A stretch of 39,224 nt of DNA, taken from NCBI RefSeq assembly GCF_000003605.2, contig NW_003146475.1, forward strand, positions 1-39,224, given 5' to 3'. Position 1 is the first letter of the stretch; each line of letters opens with the position of its first letter. The notes under the pieces were generated by a model. That model was not told where the DNA came from, searched no databases, and saw only the letters and a program-made list of their open reading frames with translations. The translations under genes were made by a program, and so were the position numbers. Positions 21,081 through 33,300 of the stretch are shown here, piece after piece. The DNA is from Saccoglossus kowalevskii. Lineage: Eukaryota; Hemichordata; Enteropneusta; Harrimaniidae.

Positions 21081-22235
21081 GATCGATGCAATCAAGGTGT
21101 TGTCTGATTGGATAGATGCAATCAAGGTGTTGTCTGATTGGATAGATGCAATCAAGGTGTTGTCTGATTGCATAGATGCAATCAAGGTGTTGTCTTATTG
21201 GATAGATGCAATCAAGGGGTAGCCTGATTGGATAGATGTAATCAATCAAGGTATAGCCTGATTGGATAGATGCAATCAAGGGGTAGCCTGATTGGATAGA
21301 TGCAATCATGGTGTTGTCTGATTGGATGGATGCAATCAAGGGGTAGTCTGATTGGATAGATGCAATCAAGGTGTAGCCTGATTGGATAGATGCAATCATG
21401 TGTTGTCTGATTGGATAGATGCAATCATGTGTTGTCTGATTGGATAGATGCATCAAGGTGTTGTCTGATTGGATAGATGCAATCAAGGTGTAGCCTGATT
21501 GGATAGATGCAATCAAGGTGTAGCCTGATTGGATGGATGCAATCATGGTGTTGTCTGATTGGATGGATGCAATCATGGTGTTGTCTGATTGGATGGATGC
21601 AATCATGGTGTTGTCTGATTGGATAGATGCAATCAAGGTGTTGTCTTATTGGATAGATGCAATCAAGGGGTAGCCTGATTGGATAGATGCAATCAAGGTG
21701 TTGTCTGATTGGATAGATGTAATCAATCAAGGTATAGCCTGATTGGATAGATGCAATCAAGGGGTAGCCTGATTGGATAGATGCAATCAAGGTGTAGCCT
21801 GATTGGATAGATGCAATCATGTGTTGTCTGATTGGATAGATGCATCAAGGTGTTGTCTGATTGGATGGATGCAATCGAGGGGTAGCCTGATTGGATTGAT
21901 GCAATCAAGGTGTTGTCTGATTTGATAGATGCAATCAAAGTGTAGCCTGATTGGGTAGATGCAATCAAGGTGTTGTCTGATTGGATAGATCCATCAAGGT
22001 GTTGTCTGATTGGATAGATGCAATCAAGGTGTTGTCTGATTGGATAGATGCAATCAAGGTGTAGCCTGATTGGATAGATGCAATCAAGGGGTAGCCTGAT
22101 TGGATAGATGCAATCAAGGTGTTGTCTGATTGGATAGATGCAATCAACGGGTAGCCTGATTGGATAGATGCAATCAAGGTGTTGTCTGATTGGATAGATG
22201 CATCAAGGTGTTGTCTGATTGGATAGATGCAATCA
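21081..22235. repeat. 1.15-kb block matching 24602-25756
   Basis: Collinear at a 3,521-bp offset with about five or six substitutions, for example AATCATGG against AATCAAGG near 21301/24822 and GGATGG against GGATAG near 21530/25055. It contains GATTGCATAG, paired AATCATGTG, three successive AATCATGG units and GATCCATC. Confidence 0.88.
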
Positions 22236-22579
22236 AGGGGTAGCCTGATTGGATAGATGCAATCAAGGTGTTGTCTGATTGGATAGATGTAATCAATCAA
22301 GGTATAGCCTGATTGGATAGATGCAATCAAGGGGTAGCCTGATTGGATAGATGCAATCAAGGTATTGTCTGATTGGATGGATGCAATCAAGGGGTAGTCT
22401 GATTGGATAGATGCAATCAAGGTGTTGTATGATTGGATAGATGCAATCAAGGTGTAGCCTGATTGGATAGATGCAATCAAGGTGTAGCCTGATTGGATAG
22501 ATGCAATCAAGGTGTTGTCTGATTGGATGGATGCAATCAAGGGGTAGTCTAATTGGATTGATGCAATCAAGGGGTAGTC

Positions 22580-23633
22580 TGATTGGATAGATGCAATCAA
22601 GGTGTTGTCTGATTGGATAGATGCAATAAAGGTGTTGTCTGATTGGATAGATGCATTAAGGTGTTGTCTGATTGGATGGATGCAATCGAGGGGTAGCCTG
22701 ATTGGATTGATGCAATCAACGTGTTGTCTGATTTGATAGATGCAATCAAAGTGTAGCCTGATTGGGTAGATGCAATCAATGTGTTGTCTGATTGGATAGA
22801 TGCATCAAGGTGTTGTCTGATTGGATAGATGCAATCAAGCTGTTGTCTGATTGGATAGATGCAATCAGGGTGTAGCCTGATTGGATATATGCAATCAAGG
22901 GGTAGCCTGATTGGATAGATGCAATCAAGGTGTTGTCTGATTGGATGGATGCAATCAAGGGGTAGTCTAATTGGATGGATGCAATCAAGGGGTAGTCTAA
23001 TTGGATTGATGCAATCAAGGGGTAGTCTGATTGGATAGATGCAATCAAGGGGTAGTCTGATTGGATAGATGCAATCAAGGTGTTGTCTGATTGGATAGAT
23101 GCATTAAGGTGTTGTCTGATTGGATAGATGCAATCAAGGTGTTGTCTTATTGGATAGATGCAATCAAGGGGTAGCCTGATTGGATAGATGCAATCAAGGT
23201 GTTGTCTGATTGGATAGATGCAATCAAGGTATAGCCTGATTGGATAGATGCAATCAATGGGTAGCCTGATTGGATAGATGCAATCAAGGTGTTGTCTGAT
23301 TGGATGGATGCAATCAAGGGGTCGTCTGATTGGATAGATGCAATCAAGGTGTTGTCTGATTGGATAGATGCAATCAAGGTGTAGCCTGATTGGATAGATA
23401 CAATCAAGGTGTAGCCTGATTGGATAGATGCAATCAAGGTGTTGTCTGATTGGATAGATGCATTAAGGTGTTGTCTGATTGGATGGATGCAATCGAGGGG
23501 TAGCCTGATTGGATCGATGCAATCAAGGTGTTGTCTGATTGGATAGATGCAATCAAGGTGTTGTCTGATTGGATAGATGCAATCAAGGTGTTGTCTTATT
23601 GGATAGATGCAATCAAGGGGTAGCCTGATTGGA
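22580..23633. repeat. 5.3-kb superperiod block, copy 2
   Basis: Collinear with 27926-28979 at a 5,346-bp offset over about 1,050 bp, with a single difference noticed (GATGCATTAAGG here against GATGGATTAAGG at about 28446). After it, 23636-23870 matches 29106-29340, so four units (124 bp including one 34-bp unit) are present in only one of the copies. Confidence 0.88.
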
Positions 23634-23865
23634 TGGATGCAATCAAGGTGTTGTCTGATTGCATAGATGCAATCAAGGTGTTGTCTTATTGGATAGATGC
23701 AATCAAGGGGTAGCCTGATTGGATAGATGTAATCAATCAAGGTATAGCCTGATTGGATAGATGCAATCAAGGGGTAGCCTGATTGGATAGATGCAATCAA
23801 GGTGTTGTCTGATTGGATGGATGCAATCAAGGGGTAGTCTGATTGGATAGATGCAATCAAGGTGT

Positions 23866-23995
23866 AGCCTAATTTGGATAGATGCAATTCATGTGTTGTC
23901 TGATTGGATAGATGCATTAAGGTGTTTGTCCTGATTGGATAGATGCAATCAAGGTGTTGTCTTATTGGATAGATGCAATCAAGGGGTAGCTTGAT
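23866..23995. repeat. Degenerate patch 3, single-base insertions
   Basis: AATTTGG for AATTGG, AATTC for AATC, GGTGTTTG for GGTGTTG and GTCCTG for GTCTG occur within about 70 bp, then GTAGCTTG at about 23990. The matching region at about 29340 has none of these insertions. All four changes lengthen a run of T or C by one base. Confidence 0.8.
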
Positions 23996-24601
23996 TGGAT
24001 AGATGCAATCAAGGTGTTGTCTGATTGGATAGATGCAATCAAGGTATAGCCTGATTGGATAGATGCAATCAATGGGTAGCCTGATTGGATAGATGCAATC
24101 AAGGTGTTGTCTGATTGGATGGATGCAATCAAGGGGTCGTCTGATTGGATAGATGCAATCAAGGTGTTGTCTGATTGGATAGATGCAATCAAGGTGTAGC
24201 CTGATTGGATAGATGCAATCAAGGTGTAGCCTGATTGGATAGATGCAATCAAGGTGTTGTCTGATTGGATAGATGCAATCAAGGTGTTGTCTGATTGGAT
24301 AGATGCAATCAAGGTGTTGTCTGATTGGATAGATGCAATCAAGGTCTTGTCTGATTGGATAGATGCAATCAAGGTCTTGTCTTATTGGATAGATGCAATC
24401 AAGGGGTAGCCTGATTGGATAGATGCAATCAAGGTGTTGTCTGATTGGATAGATGTAATCAATCAAGGTATAGCCTGATTGGATAGATGCAATCAAGGGG
24501 TAGCCTGATTGGATAGATGCAATCAAGGTGTTGTCTGATTGGATGGATGCAATCAAGGGGTAGTCTGATTGGATAGATGCAATCAAGGTGTTGTATGATT
24601 G
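23996..24601. repeat. Array segment with G-module and double GGTCTTGTCT
   Basis: Satellite only. G at about 24133, GGTCTTGTCT at about 24345 and 24375, 34-bp unit at about 24455, H at about 24591. It resembles 5330-6000 but lacks the GCATTAAGG, AATCGAGG and GGATCGATG units in the middle. Confidence 0.82.
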
Positions 24602-25756
24602 GATCGATGCAATCAAGGTGTTGTCTGATTGGATAGATGCAATCAAGGTGTTGTCTGATTGGATAGATGCAATCAAGGTGTTGTCTGATTGCATAGATGC
24701 AATCAAGGTGTTGTCTTATTGGATAGATGCAATCAAGGCGTAGCCTGATTGGATAGATGTAATCAATCAAGGTATAGCCTGATTGGATAGATGCAATCAA
24801 GGGGTAGCCTGATTGGATAGATGCAATCAAGGTGTTGTCTGATTGGATGGATGCAATCAAGGGGTAGTCTGATTGGATAGATGCTATCAAGGTGTAGCCT
24901 GATTGGATAGATGCAATCATGTGTTGTCTGATTGGATAGATGCAATCATGTGTTGTCTGATTGGATAGATGCATCAAGGTGTTGTCTGATTGGATAGATG
25001 CAATCAAGGTGTAGCCTGATTGGATAGATGCAATCAAGGTGTAGCCTGATTGGATAGATGCAATCATGGTGTTGTCTGATTGGATGGATGCAATCATGGT
25101 GTTGTCTGATTGGATGGATGCAATCATGGTGTTGTCTGATTGGATAGATGCAATCAAGGTGTTGTCTTATTGGATAGATGCAATCAAGGGGTAGCCTGAT
25201 TGGATAGATGCAATCAAGGTGTTGTCTGATTGGATAGATGTAATCAATCAAGGTATAGCCTGATTGGATAGATGCAATCAAGGGGTAGCCTGATTGGATA
25301 AATGCAATCAAGGTGTAGCCTGATTGGATAGATGCAATCATGTGTTGTCTGATTGGATAGATGCATCAAGGTGTTGTCTGATTGGATGGATGCAATCGAG
25401 GGGTAGCCTGATTGGATTGATGCAATCAAGGTGTTGTCTGATTTGATAGATGCAATCAAAGTGTAGCCTGATTGGGTAGATGCAATCAAGGTGTTGTCTG
25501 ATTGGATAGATCCATCAAGGTGTTGTCTGATTGGATAGATGCAATCAAGGTGTTGTCTGATTGGATAGATGCAATCAAGGTGTAGCCTGATTGGATAGAT
25601 GCAATCAAGGGGTAGCCTGATTGGATAGATGCAATCAAGGTGTTGTCTGATTGGATAGATGCAATCAACGGGTAGCCTGATTGGATAGATGCAATCAAGG
25701 TGTTGTCTGATTGGATAGATGCATCAAGGTGTTGTCTGATTGGATAGATGCAATAA
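24602..25756. repeat. Partner of 21081-22235
   Basis: Same unit order at a 3,521-bp offset. Private changes here are GGCGTAG (about 24737), GCTATC (about 24884) and GGATAAATG (about 25298). The last of these is also in the copy at 26217-26949, which places that copy as a daughter of this one. Confidence 0.88.
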
Positions 25757-26216
25757 AGGTGTTGTCTGATTGGATAGATGCATTAAGGTGTTGTCTGATT
25801 GGATGGATGCAATCGAGGGGTAGCCTGATTGGATTGATGCAATCAACGTGTTGTCTGATTTGATAGATGCAATCAAAGTGTAGCCTGATTGGGTAGATGC
25901 AATCAATGTGTTGTCTGATTGGATAGATGCATCAAGGTGTTGTCTGATTGGATAGATGCAATCAGGGTGTAGCCTGATTGGATATATGCAATCAAGGGGT
26001 AGCCTGATTGGATAGATGCAATCAAGGTGTTGTCTGATTGGATGGATGCAATCAAGGGGTAGTCTAATTGGATGGATGCAATCAAGGGGTAGTCTAATTG
26101 GATTGATGCAATCAAGGGGTAGTCTGATTGGATAGATGCAATCAAGGGGTAGTCTGATTGGATAGATGCAATCAAGGTGTTGTCTGATTGGATAGATGCA
26201 TTAAGGTGTTGTCTGA

Positions 26217-26949
26217 TTGGATAGATGCAATCAAGGTGTAGCCTGATTGGATAGATGCAATCATGGTGTTGTCTGATTGGATGGATGCAATCATGGTGTT
26301 GTCTGATTGGATGGATGCAATCATGGTGTTGTCTGATTGGATAGATGCAATCAAGGTGTTGTCTTATTGGATAGATGCAATCAAGGGGTAGCCTGATTGG
26401 ATAGATGCAATCAAGGTGTTGTCTGATTGGATAGATGTAATCAATCAAGGTATAGCCTGATTGGATAGATGCAATCAAGGGGTAGCCTGATTGGATAAAT
26501 GCAATCAAGGTGTAGCCTGATTGGATAGATGCAATCATGTGTTGTCTGATTGGATAGATGCATCAAGGTGTTGTCTGATTGGATGGATGCAATCGAGGGG
26601 TAGCCTGATTGGATTGATGCAATCAAGGTGTTGTCTGATTTGATAGATGCAATCAAAGTGTAGCCTGATTGGGTAGATGCAATCAAGGTGTTGTCTGATT
26701 GGATAGATCCATCAAGGTGTTGTCTGATTGGATAGATGCAATCAAGGTGTTGTCTGATTGGATAGATGCAATCAAGGTGTAGCCTGATTGGATAGATGCA
26801 ATCAAGGGGTAGCCTGATTGGATAGATGCAATCAAGGTGTTGTCTGATTGGATAGATGCAATCAACGGGTAGCCTGATTGGATAGATGCAATCAAGGTGT
26901 TGTCTGATTGGATAGATGCATCAAGGTGTTGTCTGATTGGATAGATGCA
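26217..26949. repeat. Recent duplicate of 25020-25752
   Basis: About 730 bp with no difference noticed, at a 1,197-bp offset. It includes the private GGATAAATG variant, three AATCATGG units and GATCCATC. It diverges at about 26949, where this copy continues with C and a 34-bp unit and the other continues with GCAATAAAGG. Confidence 0.88.
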
Positions 26950-27925
26950 ATCAAGGGGTAGCCTGATTGGATAGATGCAATCAAGGTGTTGTCTGATTGG
27001 ATAGATGTAATCAATCAAGGTATAGCCTGATTGGATAGATGCAATCAAGGGGTAGCCTGATTGGATAGATGCAATCAAGGTATTGTCTGATTGGATGGAT
27101 GCAATCAAGGGGTAGTCTGATTGGATAGATGCAATCAAGGTGTTGTATGATTGGATAGATGCAATCAAGGTGTAGCCTGATTGGATAGATGCAATCAAGG
27201 TGTAGCCTGATTGGATAGATGCAATCAAGGTGTTGTCTGATTGGATGGATGCAATCAAGGGGTAGTCTAATTGGATTGATGCAATCAAGGGGTAGTCTGA
27301 TTGGATAGATGCAATCAAGGGGTAGTCTGATTGGATAGATGCAATCAAGGTGTTGTCTGATTGGATAGATGCAATAAAGGTGTTGTCTGATTGGATAGAT
27401 GCATTAAGGTGTTGTCTGATTGGATGGATGCAATCGAGGGGTAGCCTGATTGGATTGATGCAATCAACGTGTTGTCTGATTTGATAGATGCAATCAAAGT
27501 GTAGCCTGATTGGGTAGATGCAATCAATGTGTTGTCTGATTGGATAGATGCATCAAGGTGTTGTCTGATTGGATAGATGCAATCAAGCTGTTGTCTGATT
27601 GGATAGATGCAATCAGGGTGTAGCCTGATTGGATATATGCAATCAAGGGGTAGCCTGATTGGATAGATGCAATCAAGGTGTTGTCTGATTGGATGGATGC
27701 AATCAAGGGGTAGTCTAATTGGATGGATGCAATCAAGGGGTAGTCTAATTGGATTGATGCAATCAAGGGGTAGTCTGATTGGATAGATGCAATCAAGGTG
27801 TAGCCTGATTGGATAGATGCAATCAAGGTGTTGTCTGATTGGATGGATGCAATCAAGGGGTAGTCTAATTGGATTGATGCAATCAAGGGGTAGTCTGATT
27901 GGATAGATGCAATCAAGGGGTAGTC
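26950..27925. repeat. Array segment, long module plus 0.18-kb module
   Basis: Satellite only. It matches about 22205-22779 closely (offset 4,718, then 4,748 bp after a one-unit indel) and then carries AATGTG, AAGCTG, AATCAGGG and TAATTGG units. A B-A-D(TAATTGG) insertion near 27785-27880 separates it from the next block. Confidence 0.82.
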
Positions 27926-28979
27926 TGATTGGATAGATGCAATCAAGGTGTTGTCTGATTGGATAGATGCAATAAAGGTGTTGTCTGATTGGATAGATGC
28001 ATTAAGGTGTTGTCTGATTGGATGGATGCAATCGAGGGGTAGCCTGATTGGATTGATGCAATCAACGTGTTGTCTGATTTGATAGATGCAATCAAAGTGT
28101 AGCCTGATTGGGTAGATGCAATCAATGTGTTGTCTGATTGGATAGATGCATCAAGGTGTTGTCTGATTGGATAGATGCAATCAAGCTGTTGTCTGATTGG
28201 ATAGATGCAATCAGGGTGTAGCCTGATTGGATATATGCAATCAAGGGGTAGCCTGATTGGATAGATGCAATCAAGGTGTTGTCTGATTGGATGGATGCAA
28301 TCAAGGGGTAGTCTAATTGGATGGATGCAATCAAGGGGTAGTCTAATTGGATTGATGCAATCAAGGGGTAGTCTGATTGGATAGATGCAATCAAGGGGTA
28401 GTCTGATTGGATAGATGCAATCAAGGTGTTGTCTGATTGGATAGATGGATTAAGGTGTTGTCTGATTGGATAGATGCAATCAAGGTGTTGTCTTATTGGA
28501 TAGATGCAATCAAGGGGTAGCCTGATTGGATAGATGCAATCAAGGTGTTGTCTGATTGGATAGATGCAATCAAGGTATAGCCTGATTGGATAGATGCAAT
28601 CAATGGGTAGCCTGATTGGATAGATGCAATCAAGGTGTTGTCTGATTGGATGGATGCAATCAAGGGGTCGTCTGATTGGATAGATGCAATCAAGGTGTTG
28701 TCTGATTGGATAGATGCAATCAAGGTGTAGCCTGATTGGATAGATACAATCAAGGTGTAGCCTGATTGGATAGATGCAATCAAGGTGTTGTCTGATTGGA
28801 TAGATGCATTAAGGTGTTGTCTGATTGGATGGATGCAATCGAGGGGTAGCCTGATTGGATCGATGCAATCAAGGTGTTGTCTGATTGGATAGATGCAATC
28901 AAGGTGTTGTCTGATTGGATAGATGCAATCAAGGTGTTGTCTTATTGGATAGATGCAATCAAGGGGTAGCCTGATTGGA
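27926..28979. repeat. 5.3-kb superperiod block, copy 3
   Basis: Same order as 22580-23633. Its GATGGATTAAGG variant is shared with the block at 7126-7913. This copy therefore combines markers of two other regions. Confidence 0.87.
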
Positions 28980-29440
28980 TAGATGCAATCAAGGTGTTGT
29001 CTGATTGGATAGATGTAATCAATCAAGGTATAGCCTGATTGGATAGATGCAATCAAGGGGTAGCCTGATTGGATAGATGCAATCAAGGTGTTGTCTGATT
29101 GGATGGATGCAATCAAGGTGTTGTCTGATTGCATAGATGCAATCAAGGTGTTGTCTTATTGGATAGATGCAATCAAGGGGTAGCCTGATTGGATAGATGT
29201 AATCAATCAAGGTATAGCCTGATTGGATAGATGCAATCAATGGGTAGCCTGATTGGATAGATGCAATCAAGGTGTTGTCTGATTGGATGGATGCAATCAA
29301 GGGGTAGTCTGATTGGATAGATGCAATCAAGGTGTAGCCTAATTGGATAGATGCAATCATGTGTTGTCTGATTGGATAGATGCAATCATGTGTTGTCTGA
29401 TTGGATAGATGCATCAAGGTGTTGTCTGATTGGATAGATG
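28980..29440. repeat. Array segment with two 34-bp units 181 bp apart
   Basis: Satellite only. 34-bp units lie at about 29019 and 29200, with GATTGCATAG between them (about 29129). It ends with paired AATCATGTG and GCATCAAGG. Confidence 0.8.
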
Positions 29441-30344
29441 CAATCAAGGTGTAGCCTGATTGGATAGATGCAATCATGTGTAGCCTGATTGGATAGATGC
29501 AATCAAGGTGTAGCCTGATTGGATAGATGCAATCAAGGTGTTGTCTGATTGGACGGATGCAATCATGGTGTTGTCTGATTGGATGGATGCAATCAAGGTG
29601 TAGCCTGATTGGATAGATGCAATCAAGGTGTTGTCTGATTGGATAGATGCAATCAAGGTGTTGTCTGATTGGATAGATGCAATCAAGGTGTTGTCTTATT
29701 GGATAGATGCAATCAAGGGGTAGCCTGATTGGATAGATGCAATCAAGGTGTTGTCTGATTGGATAGATGTAATCAATCAAGGTATAGCCTGATTGGATAG
29801 ATGCAATCAAGGGGTAGCCTGATTGGATAGATGCAATCAAGGTGTTGTCTGATTGGATGGATGCAATCAAGGGGTAGTCTGATTGGATAGATGCAATCAA
29901 GGTGTTGTATGATTGGATAGATGCAATCAAGGTGTAGCCTGATTGGTTAGATGCAATCAAGGTGTAGCCTGATTGGATAGATGCAATCAAGGTGTTGTCT
30001 GATTGGATGGATGCAATCAAGGGGTAGTCTAATTGGATTGATGCAATCAAGGGGTAGTCTGATTGGATAGATGCAATCAAGGGGTAGTCTGATTGGATAG
30101 ATGCAATCAAGGGGTAGTCTGATTGGATAGATGCAATCAAGGTGTTGTCTGATTGGATAGATGCAATAAAGGTGTTGTCTGATTGGATAGATGCATTAAG
30201 GTGTTGTCTGATTGGATGGATGCAATCGAGGGGTAGCCTGATTGGATTGATGCAATCAAGGTGTTGTCTGATTTGATAGATGCAATCAAAGTGTAGCCTG
30301 ATTGGGTAGATGCAATCAAGGTGTTGTCTGATTGGATAGATGCA
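29441..30344. repeat. Partner of 2497-3340
   Basis: It shares GGTTAGATG and the following 0.18-kb module. Private changes are AATCATGTGTAG (about 29473), GGACGG (about 29551) and an extra D unit. GGTTAGATG occurs once more at about 30877. Confidence 0.82.
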
Positions 30345-31118
30345 TCAAGGTGTTGTCTGATTGGATAGATGCAATCAAGGTGTTGTCTGATTGGATAGAT
30401 GCAATCAAGGTGTAGCCTGATTGGATAGATGCAATCAAGGGGTAGCCTGATTGGATAGATGCAATCAAGGTGTTGTCTGATTGGATAGATGCAATCAACG
30501 GGTAGCCTGATTGGATAGATGCAATCAAGGTGTAGCCTGATTGGATAGATGCAATCAAGGTGTTGTCTGATTGGATAGATGCATCAAGGGGTAGCCTGAT
30601 TGGATAGATGCATCAAGGGGTAGCCTGATTGGATAGATGCAATCAAGGTGTTGTCTGATTGGATAGATGTAATCAATCAAGGTATAGCCTGATTGGATAG
30701 ATGCAATCAAGGGGTAGCCTGATTGGATAGATGCAATCAAGGGGTTGCCTGATTGGATAGATGCAATCAAAGGTATTGTGTGATTGGATAGATGCAATCA
30801 AGGTGTTGTATGATTGGATAGATGCAATCAAGGTGTTGTATGATTGGATAGATGCAATCAAGGTGTAGCCTGATTGGTTAGATGCAATCAAGGTGTAGCC
30901 TGATTGGATAGATGCAATCAAGGTGTTGTCTGATTGGATGGATGCAATCAAGGGGTAGTCTAATTGGATTGATGCAATCAAGGGGTAGTCTGATTGGATA
31001 GATGCAATCAAGGGGTAGTCTGATTGGATAGATGCAATCAAGGTGTTGTCTGATTGGATAGATGCAATAAAGGTGTTGTCTGATTGGATAGATGCAATAA
31101 AGGTGTTGTCTGATTGGA
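30345..31118. repeat. Array segment with doubled GCATCAAGG and doubled H
   Basis: Satellite only. Two consecutive GCATCAAGG units with C tails (about 30582 and 30611), a 34-bp unit at about 30670, GGGGTTGCCT (about 30743), a 31-bp AATCAAAGG unit with GTGTGATT (about 30770), two consecutive H units (about 30801 and 30831), and two GCAATAAAGG units (about 31068 and 31098). Confidence 0.83.
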
Positions 31119-32344
31119 TAGATGCATTACGGTGTTGTCTGATTGGATGGATGCAATCGAGGGGTAGCCTGATTGGATTGATGCAATCAAAGTGTAGCCT
31201 GATTGGGTAGATGCAATCAAGGTGTTGTCTGATTGGATAGATGCATCAAGGTGTTGTCTGATTTGATAGATGCATCAAGGTGTTGTCTGATTTGATAGAT
31301 GCAATCAAGGTGTAGCCTGATTGGATAGATGCAATCAAGGGGTAGCCTGATTGGATAGATGCAATCAAGGTGTTGTCTGATTGGATAGATGCAATCAAGG
31401 TGTTGTCTGATTGGATAGATGCAATCAACGGGTAGCCTGATTGGATAGATGCAATCAAGGTGTAGCCTGATTGGATAGATGCAATCAAGGTGTTGTCTGA
31501 TTGGATAGATGCATCAAGGTGTTGTCTGATTGGATAGATGCAATCAAGGGGTAGCCTGATTGGATAGATGTAATCAAGGTGTTGTCTGATTGGATAGATG
31601 CAATCAATCAAGGTATAGCCTGATTGGATAGATGCAATCAAGGGGTAGCCTGATTGGATAGATGCAATCAAGGTATTGTCTGATTGGATAGATGCAATCA
31701 AGGGGTAGTCTGATTGGATAGATGCAATCAAGGTGTTGTATGATTGGATAGATGCAATCAAGGTGTAGCCTGATTGGATAGATGCAATCAAGGTGTAGCC
31801 TGATTGGATAGATGCAATCAAGGTGTTGTCTGATTGGATGGATGCAATCAAGGGGTAGTCTAATTGGATTGATGCAATCAAGGGGTAGTCTGATTGGATA
31901 GATGCAATCAAGGGGTAGTCTGATTGGATAGATGCAATCAAGGTGTTGTCTGATTGGATAGATGCAATAAAGGTGTTGTCTGATTGGATAGATGCATTAA
32001 GGTGTTGTCTGATTGGATGGATGCAATCGAGGGGTAGCCTGATTGGATTGATGCAATCAACGTGTTGTCTGATTTGATAGATGCAATCAAAGTGTAGCCT
32101 GATTGGGTAGATGCAATCAAGGTGTTGTCTGATTGGATAGATGTATCAAGGTGTTGTCTGATTGGATAGATGCAATCAAGCTGTTGTCTGATTGGATAGA
32201 TGCAATCAGGGTGTAGCCTGATTGGATATATGCAATCAAGGGGTAGCCTGATTGGATAGATGCAATCAAGGTGTTGTCTGATTGGATGGATGCAATCAAG
32301 GGGTAGTCTGATTGGATAGATGCAATCAAGGGGTAGTCTGATTG
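31119..32344. repeat. Partner of 1-1166
   Basis: Carries the full-length version of the block (60 bp longer, with the D-H-B order intact at about 31700-31760). It ends abruptly at degenerate patch 4. Confidence 0.88.
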
Positions 32345-32440
32345 ATAGATGCAATCAAGGTGTGTGTGATTGGATAGAGTAATCAATCAAGGTATAGCTG
32401 ATTGGATAGATGCAATCAAGGGGTAGCTGATTGGATAGAT
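32341..32440. repeat. Degenerate patch 4, single-base deletions
   Basis: GATTGATAG for GATTGGATAG, GGTGTGTGTGATT for GGTGTTGTCTGATT, AGAGTAATC for AGATGTAATC, and TAGCTGATT for TAGCCTGATT twice. That is about five lost bases in 90 bp, mostly from runs of two identical bases. Confidence 0.82.
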
Positions 32441-33300
32441 GCAATCAAGGTATTGTCTGATTGGATGGATGCAATCAAGGGGTAGTCTGATTGGATAGAT
32501 GCAATCAAGGTGTTGTATGATTGGATAGATGCAATCAAGGTGTAGCCTGATTGGATAGATGCAATCAAGGTGTAGCCTGATTGGATAGATGCAATCAAGG
32601 TGTTGTATGATTGGATGGATGCAATCAAGGGGTAGTCTGATTGGATAGATGCAATCAAGGTGTTGTATGATTGGATAGATGCAATCAAGGTGTAGCCTGA
32701 TTGGATAGATGCAATCAAGGTGTAGCCTGATTGGATAGATGCAATCAAGGTGTTGTCTGATTGGATGGATGCAATCAAGGGGTAGTCTAATTGGATTGAT
32801 GCAATCAAGGGGTAGTCTGATTGGATAGATGCAATCAAGGGGTAGTCTGATTGGATAGATGCAATCAAGGTGTTGTCTGATTGGATAGATGCAATAAAGG
32901 TGTTGTCTGATTGGATAGATGCAATCAAGGGGTAGCCTGATTGGATAGATGCAATCAAGGTGTTGTCTGATTGGATAGATGCAATCAAGGGGTCGTCTGA
33001 TTGGATAGATGCAATCAAGGTGTTGTCTGATTGGATAGATGCAATCAAGGTGTAGCCTGATTGGATAGATGCATTCAAGGTGTAGCCTGATTGGATAGAT
33101 GCAATCAAGGTGTTGTCTGATTGGATAGATGCATTAAGGTGTTGTCTGATTGGATGGATGCAATCGAGGGGTAGCCTGATTGGATCGATGCAATCAAGGT
33201 GTTGTCTGATTGGATAGATGCAATCAAGGTGTTGTCTGATTGGATAGATGCAATCAAGGTGTTGTCTGATTGCATAGATGCAATCAAGGTGTTGTCTTAT
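32441..33300. repeat. Array segment with a 150-bp local duplication
   Basis: The order D, H, B, B occurs twice with a 150-bp (five-unit) spacing (H tails at about 32509 and 32659). The junction unit at about 32599 also carries an H tail where A is usual. A shortened G-module follows (GGGGTCGTCT at about 32989, again in a GGATAG context) with GCATTC at about 33071. Confidence 0.82.

Noticed and set aside
23147-24706. 519-codon - strand open frame, and others at 10693-12111, 29019-30140 and 12198-13289, as genes for repetitive proteins
   Set aside because: They arise from a 30-bp unit that has no stop in two - strand frames. Most begin at TTG codons that occur in every common unit, change reading register at 29- and 34-bp units, end at random variant units, and have no promoter, ribosome site or non-repeat domain.
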